Source: an uncultured bacterium (GTDB taxonomy: Bacteria; Bacteroidota; Rhodothermia; Rhodothermales; Rubricoccaceae). From it: a DNA stretch of 64,000 nt. The translations under genes were made by a program, and so were the position numbers. The DNA lies in contig CANLSR010000003.1 in the NCBI GenBank assembly GCA_947493945.1, positions 310,001 through 374,000 of the forward strand, given 5' to 3'. This document shows positions 25,456-33,712 of this stretch, one piece after another; within the stretch, counting starts at the first letter, position 1, and each line of letters begins with the position of its first letter. The notes under the pieces are model-generated. The model saw only the letters and a list, made by a program, of their open reading frames with translations, did not search any database and was not told where the DNA came from.

Positions 25456-25503
25456 CGCCGACGTGGCTGTCTCTATCCTCTACCCGCGTCTACTCTCTCC
25501 CGC

Positions 25504-26280
25504 ATGGACCTCTCGCTCGACATCCAGACCGCCCAGAACGTGCCGCTGGCGCTGGAGCCGGCCTCGGTCGCCGAGCGCGTCCTGGCGACGCTGGCCGACG
25601 GCGTCGTCGCGGTCGCGTGGGCGGTGCTGTGGGGCGTGGTCGTGTTCGGGTGGCTCGGCGTCCAGGGCACCACGGCGCTGGTGGTGCTCGTGGTCCTGGT
25701 GCCGCTCACGCTCTATCACCTGCTGTTCGAGGTGTTCCTGGAGGGCCGGACGCCGGGCAAGATGCTGCTCAAGATCCAGGTGGCCCGGCTCGACGGCGCC
25801 CAGCCGACGCTGGCCCAGTACCTGCTGCGCTGGCTGCTCCGCTTCGTCGACGTCTCGGCGACCTCGGGCATCGGCGCCCTGCTGGCGGTCGTGCTCACGC
25901 CGAAGTCGCAGCGCCTGGGCGACCTGGCCGCCGGCACGACCGTCGTCCGCCGCCGCCAGCGGGTCCGGCTGGCCGAGGTCCTCTACCCGCCCGCCCCCGC
26001 CGGCCACGTCCCCGAGTTCCCCCAAGCCGAGGCGCTCACCGACGCCGACGTGCGGACGCTCCGGGCGGTCCTGGTGCGCCTGCGCGGGTCCAAGCGCGAC
26101 GCCCGGTCCTCGGCGCTGGCCCGCCGCGCCAAGGCCGCCGTCGAGCGCCGGCTGGGGCTGGGAGCGGTCGACATGCCGGCCGAGGCGTTTCTCCGGGCCG
26201 TCGTCCGCGACCACGTGTTTCTGCTGGACCAGTACGGAGGGCCGCCCCAGGCCGACGCCTCTCCCAGCGCGACCGCCTGA
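25504..26280 (+). CDS. RDD family membrane protein
   Basis: A 258-residue protein with an RDD domain: two or three helices (residues about 25-75 and 110-135) with EVFLEGRTPGKMLLKIQV and the conserved QRLGDLAAGTTVV. The family is implicated in transport or ion homeostasis in some bacteria, but its role in MoxR neighbourhoods is unknown. The C-terminal 90 residues are soluble, Arg/Ala-rich. ATG 25504 follows CTACTCTCTCCCGC. It is divergently arranged with the six-gene operon, a common partnership. Confidence 0.88.
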   Translation: MDLSLDIQTAQNVPLALEPASVAERVLATLADGVVAVAWAVLWGVVVFGWLGVQGTTALVVLVVLVPLTLYHLLFEVFLEGRTPGKMLLKIQVARLDGAQPTLAQYLLRWLLRFVDVSATSGIGALLAVVLTPKSQRLGDLAAGTTVVRRRQRVRLAEVLYPPAPAGHVPEFPQAEALTDADVRTLRAVLVRLRGSKRDARSSALARRAKAAVERRLGLGAVDMPAEAFLRAVVRDHVFLLDQYGGPPQADASPSATA

Positions 26281-26394
26281 CGTGGTCCCGGGCGAGCCGG
26301 CGCCGGAGGGCGGACCGTGCTCGGTAGGGGCGACATGCAACACGCCCGTACGGCGGTGGCTGAGTCTGGCGGAGACCGCCAACCCGGGCCTTTG

Positions 26395-27288
26395 CTACAG
26401 ACCGCCGCCCTGCGCCGCCGCCAGCGCGAGCCCGTGGCGGAGGCCGCCTTTCGTCGGGAGGTAGGCGTCGGCGCCGAACCGGGCCAAGGCCGCGGCCAGC
26501 AGCAGCAGCGCCGCCGCGGCCACGTCCTCGCGCCCGGCCAGCACGTCCGGCGCCACCGCCAGCGCCTGGGACGGCGTCAGGCCGAGGAGCCGGTCGCGCC
26601 AGGTCTCGACGGCCTGGAGCGGCACGCGGTCTCCGGCCTCGGCCAGCCGCGCGACCAGCACGCCGACGCTGCCCGTGGCCACCAGCGGCACGCTGGCCGG
26701 CCGCTCGAACCCGACCGCCCCGTACGCGCGGCCCGCATCGGCCTGGGCGCTGGCGACGGCCGCCGTCGAGGGCGGGCGGACCGAGAAGTGCCGCTCGGTC
26801 AGGCGCACGCTCCCCACGTCGACGCTCTGGCGGTCGGTCACGCCCTCGGCCCGAGTGCCGAGCGCCGCCTCCGTCGAGCCGCCGCCGATGTCCACCACCA
26901 GCGCCGCGTCGAGGCCAGGCAACAGCGCGAGGGCGCCGCGAAACGACGCCTCGGCCTCTTGGGCCCCCGAGATCACGCGGTAGTCCAGCCCGAGCTCGGC
27001 GCGGACGCGGGCCCGGAGCTCGCCCACGTTGGCCGCGTCCCGGCTGGCGCTCGTCGCGCCGATCACGACTCGGTCGGCGCCCAGCCGCTCGGCCGTGGCG
27101 GCGGCGCCCGCCAGCCGGTCGAGCACGCGGCCCATCGCCTCCGGCGCCAGCCGGCCCGACGCGTCGACGCCCTGGCCCAGCCGGGCAAACCGCTCCTCGT
27201 CCTCGACGACGGTGAGCCGGTCCCCGTCCACGTCCGCGACGACGCTCATCACGGTGTTGGTGCCGACGTCGATGGCGCAGATTCTCAC
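26395..27288 (-). CDS. Ppx/GppA family phosphatase
   Basis: ASKHA-fold exopolyphosphatase/pppGpp phosphatase-type enzyme, 297 residues: the catalytic-core-only form. Motifs are AIDVGTNTVMSVVADV at the N-terminus, GATSASRDAANVGELR, ISGAQEAEASFRGAL with the catalytic Glu region, and VVDIGGGSTEAALG. The start is a GTG at 27288, because AIDVGTN must lie within the first 12 residues. Five perfect 9-bp repeats (CTCCCGCAC) directly precede the GTG. It is downstream of prmA on the same strand. Confidence 0.92.
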   Translation of the reverse strand: MRICAIDVGTNTVMSVVADVDGDRLTVVEDEERFARLGQGVDASGRLAPEAMGRVLDRLAGAAATAERLGADRVVIGATSASRDAANVGELRARVRAELGLDYRVISGAQEAEASFRGALALLPGLDAALVVDIGGGSTEAALGTRAEGVTDRQSVDVGSVRLTERHFSVRPPSTAAVASAQADAGRAYGAVGFERPASVPLVATGSVGVLVARLAEAGDRVPLQAVETWRDRLLGLTPSQALAVAPDVLAGREDVAAAALLLLAAALARFGADAYLPTKGGLRHGLALAAAQGGGL

Positions 27289-27333
27289 GTGCGGGAGGTG
27301 CGGGAGGTGCGGGAGGTGCGGGAGGTGCGGGAA
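27289..27333. repeat. 9-bp x5 tandem repeat abutting the ppx-type start
   Basis: On the minus strand CTCCCGCAC repeats four times perfectly after one TTCCCGCAC copy, and the last copy touches the GTG start at 27288. Read upstream in frame it would encode Pro-His-Leu repeats. Confidence 0.85.
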
Positions 27334-27403
27334 TCTGGCGCCCGCCGGCCGCTGGCGCCAGTCGCCAGCGAGAGGGGCCCAGGGGCTTTTCGGGCGCGGC
27401 GCG

Positions 27404-28243
27404 TCACGCGTCACGCCTGAACACGCCCCCCCACCACTCGTTTTCGCTCCTCTCGCCGGCCAGCCCCATCCCGAGACCTGCCATCGCGCCGACGACGTGC
27501 TCCCGCTCCGGGACGAGCAGCCCCGACAGCACCACGGGCGCGGCGGCCGCAGCACGGCCCACCAGCCCTGGGAGCATGGGCTCCAGGATCGACCGGATGA
27601 TGTTGGCCACGACCAAATCGAAGCCCGTCTCCGGCACCACGTCGAGCGAGCCCTCCCTCACCTCAAACGCGCCCGCCACGCCGTTGAGGGCCGCGTTGTC
27701 CTGACCGTTCGTCACGCTCCACGGGTCGATGTCGACGCCCAGGGCCGAGCGTGCTCCCAGCCGGAGCGCGGCGATGGCGAGGACGCCCGTCCCGGTCCCC
27801 ACGTCCAGGACCCGCCCGTCGCGGGGAACGGCGTCGGCGAGAAGCCGGAGCACGAGCCGCGTGGTCTCGTGGTACCCCGTCCCGAACGCCATCTTGGGGT
27901 CGATGCGGAGCACGGCCCGGCCCGCCAGCTCGGGCGGCACCGTCGTCCACGACGGGGCGACGACGAACGGGCCGGCTTCGATGGGCTGGAGGCTGGCCTC
28001 CCACTGGGCGTTCCAGTCTTGATCGGCGACGACCTCTGTCCCGACGACGCCCCCGCCCGACGCGTCCGCCAGCCGGGCGACGGCCTCTTGGGTCGGGCCG
28101 TCCCAGCGGGACGCGGGCGCGTAGGCGACCAGGACGTCGGGCGTCTCCTCGAAGGCGTCGAAGCCGAGGTCGGCGAGGTCCGCGATCAGGGGCTCGCGGG
28201 CGTGGTCGGCCACGGAGACCGACAGGCGGAGGGTATCAGGCAC
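27404..28243 (-). CDS. prmA: Ribosomal protein L11 methyltransferase PrmA
   Basis: SAM-dependent trimethylation of ribosomal protein L11. The 279-residue product shows DWNAQWEASLQPI at the end of the N-terminal substrate domain. Next come AFGTGYHETTRLVLR, motif I VLDVGTGTGVLAIAA, and the catalytic-type VANIIRSIL. Length and order match PrmA of other Bacteroidota. ATG 28243 starts directly with the substrate domain. The end of the gene lies 71 bases from the repeat that precedes the ppx-type gene; both run on the minus strand. Confidence 0.94.
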   Translation of the reverse strand: MPDTLRLSVSVADHAREPLIADLADLGFDAFEETPDVLVAYAPASRWDGPTQEAVARLADASGGGVVGTEVVADQDWNAQWEASLQPIEAGPFVVAPSWTTVPPELAGRAVLRIDPKMAFGTGYHETTRLVLRLLADAVPRDGRVLDVGTGTGVLAIAALRLGARSALGVDIDPWSVTNGQDNAALNGVAGAFEVREGSLDVVPETGFDLVVANIIRSILEPMLPGLVGRAAAAAPVVLSGLLVPEREHVVGAMAGLGMGLAGERSENEWWGGVFRRDA

Positions 28244-28386
28244 GGGGTTGGAGAGGGCGTCTCCGCAGAGACGGGGCGGGGCAAACGGCGATGGAGGCCT
28301 GGCGCCTGAAGTCTACCGCGCCGCGCGTTCTGGCTTTGGGGAATCTCGGTCTTGTCCCGCCGCAGATCCGCCTCCGCCACGGCCCG

Positions 28387-29637
28387 CTACGCCGGGGGGG
28401 CCAGCGGCAGGTGCGCGTGGAAGGTGGCGCCCTGGCCCAGGCCGGGGCTCTCGGCCCACAGCCGGCCGCCGTACTGGAGCATCACCGCGCGCGCCACGGT
28501 CAGGCCCACGCCCAGGCCCTCGTGGTCGCGGCGGTCGGGGTCGGCCACCTGGACGTAGGCCTCGAATATGGTCTCCAGCTGGTCTTCGGCCAGGCCTCGG
28601 CCTTGATCGGTGATGGCCCCCCCGACGGTGCCCTGGTCTACGCTGGCGTGCAACCGGACCGGCGCTCCGGGCTCCGAAAACTGGACGGCGTTCTGGAGCA
28701 GGTGCGAGAAGGCCAGCCGCAGGCGTCGGGCGTCGCCCTCCACCGAGAGCGGGCCGGGCGGGAGCGCGAGTCGGACGCCGGGCGCCGCCTGATCGGCGGC
28801 GTCGCGCAGGACGTCGGCCAGCGACGCCCGCGCCCTGGGGAGGAGCCCGACCTCCCCCTGGACGCCGGCCATCACGTCGAGCGTCTCCACCACGTCCATC
28901 ATGCGGGCCCCGGCGCGCACGACCGCCTCGGCGTGGGTGTAGAGGTCGGCGCGCACCTCCTCGGCCAAGATCTGGCCGAAGCCGACGACAGCCGTGAGCG
29001 GCGTCCGCAGCTCGTGGGAGACGATGGACATGAAGTTGTTCTTGAGCCGGTCGAGGTCCGCCAGCCGGGCGTGCGCGCTCTGGAGCGCCGCCTCGTGGCG
29101 CGCGTTGCGGATGGCGACGGCGGCCTGGCTGGCCACGATCAGCAGCGACTCGGCGTCGCTCCGGTCGAAGGCGCCGTGGTGCGGGTTGAGCGCCTGGAGC
29201 ACGCCCACCGGCCGGCCGTCGATGCGCATCGGCACCGCCAGCATCGAGCGCGTGACGAAGCCCGTCGCCTGGTCCGACTGGCGGAAGCGGCGGGCGTCGG
29301 CCTGGGCGTCGGCGGCGTGCAGGATCCGGTTGCCGTGGAGCGCCGCGCCGGCCAGGCTACCGTGGATGGGGACCTCGGTGCCGCGCAGCATGGCCCCGGC
29401 GGCGCCGGTCGCGGCCTCGAACCGGAGCGTCCCAGCGGCCTCGTCCAGCAGCAGGATCGAGGCGGCCTGGCAGCGCAGGACCTCGGTGGTGGCCTGGGCG
29501 ATGTAGTCGAGCAGCCGGTCGATGTCCCCCAGCGCGTTGAGCGCGACGCTGACGTCGAGCAGCCGCCGGAGCCGGGCGGGCTGGGCGTCGGCGGCCTCCG
29601 CGGTCTGCGCAGGCGGAGGCGTTTCGGTGAGGGCCAT
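28387..29637 (-). CDS. GAF-domain sensor histidine kinase
   Basis: A soluble 416-residue kinase. A GAF domain spans about 25-180. HisKA follows with SIVSHELRTPLTAVVGF, phospho-acceptor His208. The HATPase domain spans about 290-412, with N-box HLLQNAVQFSEPG, G1 DQGRGLAE and G2 GLGVGLTVARAV. No membrane helix or signal peptide is present, so it senses a cytoplasmic cue or works with partners. No response regulator is adjacent, making it an orphan kinase here. Confidence 0.92.
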   Translation of the reverse strand: MALTETPPPAQTAEAADAQPARLRRLLDVSVALNALGDIDRLLDYIAQATTEVLRCQAASILLLDEAAGTLRFEAATGAAGAMLRGTEVPIHGSLAGAALHGNRILHAADAQADARRFRQSDQATGFVTRSMLAVPMRIDGRPVGVLQALNPHHGAFDRSDAESLLIVASQAAVAIRNARHEAALQSAHARLADLDRLKNNFMSIVSHELRTPLTAVVGFGQILAEEVRADLYTHAEAVVRAGARMMDVVETLDVMAGVQGEVGLLPRARASLADVLRDAADQAAPGVRLALPPGPLSVEGDARRLRLAFSHLLQNAVQFSEPGAPVRLHASVDQGTVGGAITDQGRGLAEDQLETIFEAYVQVADPDRRDHEGLGVGLTVARAVMLQYGGRLWAESPGLGQGATFHAHLPLAPPA

Positions 29638-29742
29638 GGGTGCGGGGAGGGCGCGCCTCGGTATCGGCCCCCGCCACGCTCTGGATAAATGGCGAGTTGC
29701 CCCGCCGCCCGTGGACGGCAGGCGGGGCCGACCGCGTCTGGC

Positions 29743-30915
29743 TCAGCCCGCCACCTGCTCCGGCACGGCCGTCAGCTCGCGGAGCCGGCGCTTAAAGCCG
29801 ACCGCGGCCTGGGTGTAGCCCCCGCCGGCGCCGTCGACGAAGTGGACCTGCTGGCCCATCCGCTTGTAGACCAGGCACGTCAGCACGGCGCGGTCGGAGA
29901 CGTGGAGCCCGTAGGCCAGGCGGCCGGCGCGGTGGAGCCGCTCCAGGACGGCTTCGAGCGCCGCCCGCTCGGCGGGGCCGCCGGCCAGCACCATCCGCAG
30001 CACGCCGTCGAACTTGCGGTAGTCGGTGGAGCCGCGGAACAGCTTGGGGTACCGGTCCCAGTCGGTCTCCGACGTTTCGAGGCCGAACCGGATCAGGACC
30101 CGGCCGAGCAAGCTGAGCGCCCACAGCCGCACCCGCGCAAACGGGTCCCCGGGGTGCCGAAGCCGGACCTCCGGCCCCAACTTGGCCGGCGACGCCGAGA
30201 GCTGGAGCCGGTCGATGGCGACCGGGTGGGCCGTCTCGTCGCCGAACGTCCGGCTGAGGGCGTCGAGCACCTCGCGGTAGGTCGCGTCGCGGTCGTCGCC
30301 GACGGCCTCGACCAGCAGCGACACGGTCTCGCCGCCGGGGCTCTTGACGTCCCGCCAGCGGCACTCGAGCCCGGCGTACGGGTCCTCGCCGGCGGCCGGC
30401 GCCGCCCGGCTGGCGAAGCGGACGGCCGTGTCGGGGTGCTTGACCTGGCGCTCGGCCCAGCCCAGCCCGGTGCCCCGAAACAGCGCCTGGGCATAGCGGG
30501 GCGAGGCCTGGTAGCGGGCCACGGCCACCTCGTGGCCCGCGGCGCGCACCTCCGCGAGCGGCACGGCGCCGACCCGGAGCGCCAGCCCCAGCCGCTCCAC
30601 GGCGTGCTCCTGGAGCGCCGCCAGCGCCGCCAGCGCGGGGCCCAAGAACTCGGGCGGCACCACCAGCGTCGCGCCGTCGCCGCCGAACACGAACGGGAGG
30701 TCGGCGCGGCCGGCCGCGTTCAAGACCGCCGCGATGGAGGCGGCCCCGACGTAGTTCACGTCGCGGTAGCGGCCCTCCTGCACCGCCACCGTCGAGCCGG
30801 TGACGTCGGTGAGCACGACGGTCCAGTCGGGCGGGAGCGCTTGGTAGGCGTCGTCGTCGACCAGCCGGTCGAAGCGCTCGACGGGGGGAAGACGGGCGTA
30901 GAAGTCGGCGGCCAT
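29743..30915 (-). CDS. DUF3095 family protein
   Basis: A 390-residue member of DUF3095. The N-terminal 150 residues resemble a class III nucleotidyl-cyclase fold: VVLTDVTGSTVAVQEGRYRDVN followed by PFVFGGDGATLVVP (compare DxxGST and GGD). The middle and C-terminal parts (SETDWDRYPKLFRGSTDYRKFDGVLRMVL) are family-specific. Whether these proteins make a cyclic nucleotide is unknown. ATG 30915 gives MAADFYARLPPVERF, the usual start. The next gene on the strand is a cupin, 68 bases upstream. Confidence 0.85.
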   Translation of the reverse strand: MAADFYARLPPVERFDRLVDDDAYQALPPDWTVVLTDVTGSTVAVQEGRYRDVNYVGAASIAAVLNAAGRADLPFVFGGDGATLVVPPEFLGPALAALAALQEHAVERLGLALRVGAVPLAEVRAAGHEVAVARYQASPRYAQALFRGTGLGWAERQVKHPDTAVRFASRAAPAAGEDPYAGLECRWRDVKSPGGETVSLLVEAVGDDRDATYREVLDALSRTFGDETAHPVAIDRLQLSASPAKLGPEVRLRHPGDPFARVRLWALSLLGRVLIRFGLETSETDWDRYPKLFRGSTDYRKFDGVLRMVLAGGPAERAALEAVLERLHRAGRLAYGLHVSDRAVLTCLVYKRMGQQVHFVDGAGGGYTQAAVGFKRRLRELTAVPEQVAG

Positions 30916-30983
30916 GCGGGGTGAACGCTCCGAGTGGGGGCCCGGTGCCGCACGGCCCGCTGGCGGCCCCGACGGGCGGGCGG

Positions 30984-31346
30984 CTACTCGCCCTCGCGGC
31001 GGACGGCGTCGGGCGAGAACGCCGGCGTGCAGACGGCCCAGTACTCGCACGCGTCCTCGGCCGACGGGTTGAGGTAGCGGACGCGCTCGCCGGCCTCGCA
31101 CAGCACGGTCTCGCCGGGGCCGACGTCCATGCGCCCGCCGTCGTGCTCGACGCGCATCGTGCCGCGGATCACGATCGTGACCTCGTCGAACGTCGGCGTC
31201 TGGGCCGGCTCGTCCCACCCGGGCGGCGCGACCATGTGGGCCACCGACAGCGACGCCGTCCCGGTGCGGACGTGCCCGACGTGCTCCTCGATGGTCTTGG
31301 CGCCCGGCGCGGGGATCGGGGCCGGGTCGGTGATGTGCTGAGGCAT
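30984..31346 (-). CDS. Cupin domain protein
   Basis: A 120-residue single-cupin protein. The barrel contains MVAPPGWDEPAQTPTFDEVTIVIRGTMRVE and VGPGETVLCEAGERVRYLNPS. Metal-site residues are only partly canonical (Glu but few His), so it may bind a small molecule rather than catalyse. I prefer ATG 31346 (MPQHITDP), which fits homologues as I remember them. An upstream ATG at 31382 would add 12 residues and lies 15 bases from a promoter box. Confidence 0.82.
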   Translation of the reverse strand: MPQHITDPAPIPAPGAKTIEEHVGHVRTGTASLSVAHMVAPPGWDEPAQTPTFDEVTIVIRGTMRVEHDGGRMDVGPGETVLCEAGERVRYLNPSAEDACEYWAVCTPAFSPDAVRREGE

Positions 31347-31397
31347 GGGGGATGTGGCGTTCGAGAAAGAGATGGACGGCACGGCGGACGGCGCCGG

Positions 31398-31406
31398 CGG
31401 ACGCTA
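31398..31406 (-). promoter_or_regulatory. Promoter box of the cupin gene
   Basis: TAGCGTCCG on the minus strand, identical to the box before threonine aldolase at 46145. Confidence 0.45.
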
Positions 31407-31505
31407 GCTAGCCGCGCGGCGGGGTCGGCGCAAGGGGTTCACCGGCTCTCCCCCGATCTTGGGCGGCCGCCCCGCGTATCCGGGCCTCCTCACTCCCCCG
31501 ATCCC

Positions 31506-31775
31506 ATGTCACCCAAGAAAGTCCGCTGGCTGGTGGCCTCGGGCGCCGCCGCGATGGGCGCCTCGTTCCTGACGCGCACGCTGCTGCGCAAGGGCTGGAA
31601 CGCCACCACCGGCGAGGACCCGCCGCTCAACCCCGCCAGCCACAAGACCGACTGGTCCGAGGCCATCGTCTGGACCCTGGCCGTGAGCGTCGCCGCCGGC
31701 CTGTCGCAGCTGGCGGCCCGGCGCGGCCTGGCGTCGGCGCTGGACGAGCGCGTGCCGGACGACCTCTACGACTGA
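31506..31775 (+). CDS. DUF4235 small membrane protein
   Basis: An 89-residue protein matching DUF4235: KKVRWLVASGAAAMGASFLTRTLLRKGWNATTGEDPP followed by WSEAIVWTLAVSVAAGLSQLAARRG. Two short hydrophobic helices flank a polar loop. Function unknown. ATG 31506 follows a pyrimidine-rich leader (CTCACTCCCCCGATCCC). It is a single gene converging on kamA, 18 bases away. Confidence 0.85.
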   Translation: MSPKKVRWLVASGAAAMGASFLTRTLLRKGWNATTGEDPPLNPASHKTDWSEAIVWTLAVSVAAGLSQLAARRGLASALDERVPDDLYD

Positions 31776-31793
31776 CCGGCTACGACTGATCGG

Positions 31794-33035
31794 CTACGGC
31801 CGAGCCGCCTCCGCCCTGCCGGCGGCGCCCGCCAGCGGGGCGGCCGGGTCGCCGTAGACGAAGCGCGGCGCGCCCGTCGGGACCGTCCGCACCCCGGCCG
31901 GCATCGTAACCTCGGGCAAGCGCGGGCCGGTCCAGCCCGGCGGGAGCGGGTTGGGCTCGGCCCAGACCGTGCCCCGCGTCGTCTCCATGACCACGTGGTC
32001 TCCGGCCCGGCCCCGGACGTAGTCGCGCGTCAACGGCACCTTGCCGTCGGGGGTGTCGAGCACGTAGGCCGGGACCGCGAACCCGGACGTGTGGCCGCGC
32101 AACGCGCGCATGATCTCCATGCCGGCCTCGACGGGCGTGCGCAGGTGCGCCGTGCCGCCGATCAGCTGGGCGTGGTAGAGGTAGTACGGCCTGACGCGCA
32201 TCGCCACCAGCCCCTCGACGAACTGGCGCATCGTGTCGGCGTCGTCGTTGATCCCCGCCAGCAGCACGGACTGGTTGCCGACCGGCACGCCGGCGTCCGC
32301 TAGGCTCTCACAGGCGGCGCGCGCCTCGGGCGTCAACTCGCGCGGGTGGTTGAAGTGGGTGTTGAGCCAGACCGGATGGTGCCGCCGGAGCACCGCGCAC
32401 AGTTCGTCGGTGACCCGCATCGGGTTGACGACCGGCAGCCGGCTCCCGATCCGGATCACCTCGACGTGGGGGATGGCGCGCAGCTCGCCTAGGAGCCAGT
32501 CCAGGTTGTCGTCCGAGAACACCAGCGGGTCGCCGCCGGTGAGCAGCACGTCGCGGATCTCGGGGTGCGCGCGGAGATACGCCAGCCCGTCGCGCAGCTC
32601 GTCCTTTTTCATCATCCAGTCGGCGTCGCCGACCATGCGCTTGCGCAGGCAGTAGCGGCAGTAGACGGCGCACTCCGAGGTGACGCAGAAGGCCACCTTG
32701 TCCGGGTAGTTGTGGACGAGGTTCTTGACCGGGCTGTGGCCGGTCTCGTCCAGCGGGTCCTGGACGCCGACGATGTCGGGCGCCGTCTCGCCGGCCTGGG
32801 GCACGACGTGCTGGCGGATGGGGCACGCCGGGTCGAGCGCGTCCATGAGGCTGGCGTAGTACGGCGTGATGGTCCAGCGGAAGACGCCGGCCGTGGCACG
32901 GATGGCGCCGCGCTCGTCGTCCGTCGGCTGGACGTAGCGCTCCAGCGTCTCGACGTCGCGGACGCGGTGGCGCATCTGCCACCGCCAGTCGGCCCACTCG
33001 GCGACCGAGGCGTTGTGCTGAGGGCGGGCGGTCAC
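31794..33035 (-). CDS. kamA: KamA-type radical SAM 2,3-aminomutase
   Basis: A 413-residue radical SAM/PLP aminomutase of the lysine 2,3-aminomutase family. The cluster motif SECAVYCRYCLRKR gives Cys122, Cys126 and Cys129. DVLLTGGDPLVFSD, IRIGSRLPVVNPMRV and THFNHPRELTPEA are family blocks. Candidate substrates are lysine (beta-lysine osmolyte or fermentation) or glutamate; the sequence alone does not decide, and no AblB-type acetyltransferase or EF-P ligase is adjacent. The GTG at 33035 starts 4 bases after the DUF4926 stop, so it may be co-transcribed with it. Confidence 0.9.
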   Translation of the reverse strand: MTARPQHNASVAEWADWRWQMRHRVRDVETLERYVQPTDDERGAIRATAGVFRWTITPYYASLMDALDPACPIRQHVVPQAGETAPDIVGVQDPLDETGHSPVKNLVHNYPDKVAFCVTSECAVYCRYCLRKRMVGDADWMMKKDELRDGLAYLRAHPEIRDVLLTGGDPLVFSDDNLDWLLGELRAIPHVEVIRIGSRLPVVNPMRVTDELCAVLRRHHPVWLNTHFNHPRELTPEARAACESLADAGVPVGNQSVLLAGINDDADTMRQFVEGLVAMRVRPYYLYHAQLIGGTAHLRTPVEAGMEIMRALRGHTSGFAVPAYVLDTPDGKVPLTRDYVRGRAGDHVVMETTRGTVWAEPNPLPPGWTGPRLPEVTMPAGVRTVPTGAPRFVYGDPAAPLAGAAGRAEAARP

Positions 33036-33039
33036 CAGT

Positions 33040-33258
33040 CTAGCTCGCCACGGCGGGTTCGAAGTGGAGCACGAGCAACTGATCGGCCCGCAACGCCACC
33101 ATCGCATAGGCCCGCCCGTCGTCTCCGCTAAACTCGACCTCGTACACTCCCGGCTCCCATTCCTCGACTACCGTGCCGACGTGCCCGCGCCGCAAGCCGT
33201 GCTCCGCCAGCGGCTCGGTCAAGGCGACGGTCGAGAGCAGGGGGATGGCGTCGGTCAC
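33040..33258 (-). CDS. DUF4926 small protein
   Basis: A 72-residue SH3-like beta protein. VALTEPLAEHGLRRGHVGTVVEEWEPGVYEVEF and YAMVALRADQLLVLH are diagnostic of DUF4926. The GTG start at 33258 overlaps the stop of the DUF6883-like remnant as GTGA. From memory, DUF4926 genes commonly sit directly after DUF6883 genes. The role of the pair is not established; a toxin-antitoxin-like or regulatory pair has been a natural guess. Confidence 0.85.
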   Translation of the reverse strand: MTDAIPLLSTVALTEPLAEHGLRRGHVGTVVEEWEPGVYEVEFSGDDGRAYAMVALRADQLLVLHFEPAVAS

Positions 33259-33440
33259 AGGACGTAGCAGGAGGTCAGTCGGGGAAACGTCTCGTCCGCG
33301 CGGACGATCCAGGTCGTTCGCACGGTGGCGGATCCAACGTCCGTGGTGAGCCCAAAGTCTACGACGTAGCGCGGCCCGTACGGGCTCGGCGTGCTCTCGA
33401 CGGCCTGCGTGTTCAGGAGCGCCGCGAGGGTCTCACGGCG
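33255..33440 (-). pseudogene. 5'-truncated DUF6883 gene
   Basis: Only the C-terminal half of a DUF6883 protein is present: LAALLNTQAVES, PYGPRYVVDFGL, VRTTWIVRADETFPRLTSCYVL. Roughly 50 N-terminal residues expected of the family are missing; upstream the frame runs into the 3' end of the zinc-finger-like gene at 33413. The stop overlaps the DUF4926 start (GTGA), the arrangement of an intact pair. Together these suggest a deletion that removed the front of this gene. Confidence 0.65.
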
Positions 33441-33700
33441 CGTGGAACGCCGGCCCGCAGCGCCTCCCGGTCCACCCCCGGCCAGCGCCCGTAGTCCGCC
33501 AGCGACTGGCGGTCGCGGGCGCGCTCGACCTCGGTGTCGCAGACGGCGCACACGAACCGGACCTCGCGCGCCGGCATCTCGGTGCCGACGAGGGCCGCCA
33601 GCCCCCAGCGCCACGGGCCGAAGCCCAGGATCGGCTGGACACGCTGGTGGTGGCGGTCGTGGCCGCAGGGGCAGACGGGCAGCGTCGAGGTCTCGGGCAT
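33413..33700 (-). CDS. Small Cys/His-rich protein (paralogue of 34596 gene)
   Basis: A 95-residue protein. VCPCGHDRHHQRVQP near the N-terminus and FVCAVCDTEVER in the middle form a likely zinc-binding CxC/CxxC-His knuckle. It is related to the 79-residue protein at 34596 (shared GHDR-H-H pattern, CxVC, LxxYxRxP). Its last 20 residues (after YGRWPG) have no counterpart there and run into the broken DUF6883 gene, so its natural C-terminus may be lost. Function unknown. Confidence 0.6.
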   Translation of the reverse strand: MPETSTLPVCPCGHDRHHQRVQPILGFGPWRWGLAALVGTEMPAREVRFVCAVCDTEVERARDRQSLADYGRWPGVDREALRAGVPRAVRPSRRS

Positions 33701-33712
33701 CGCGCGGGCGCC

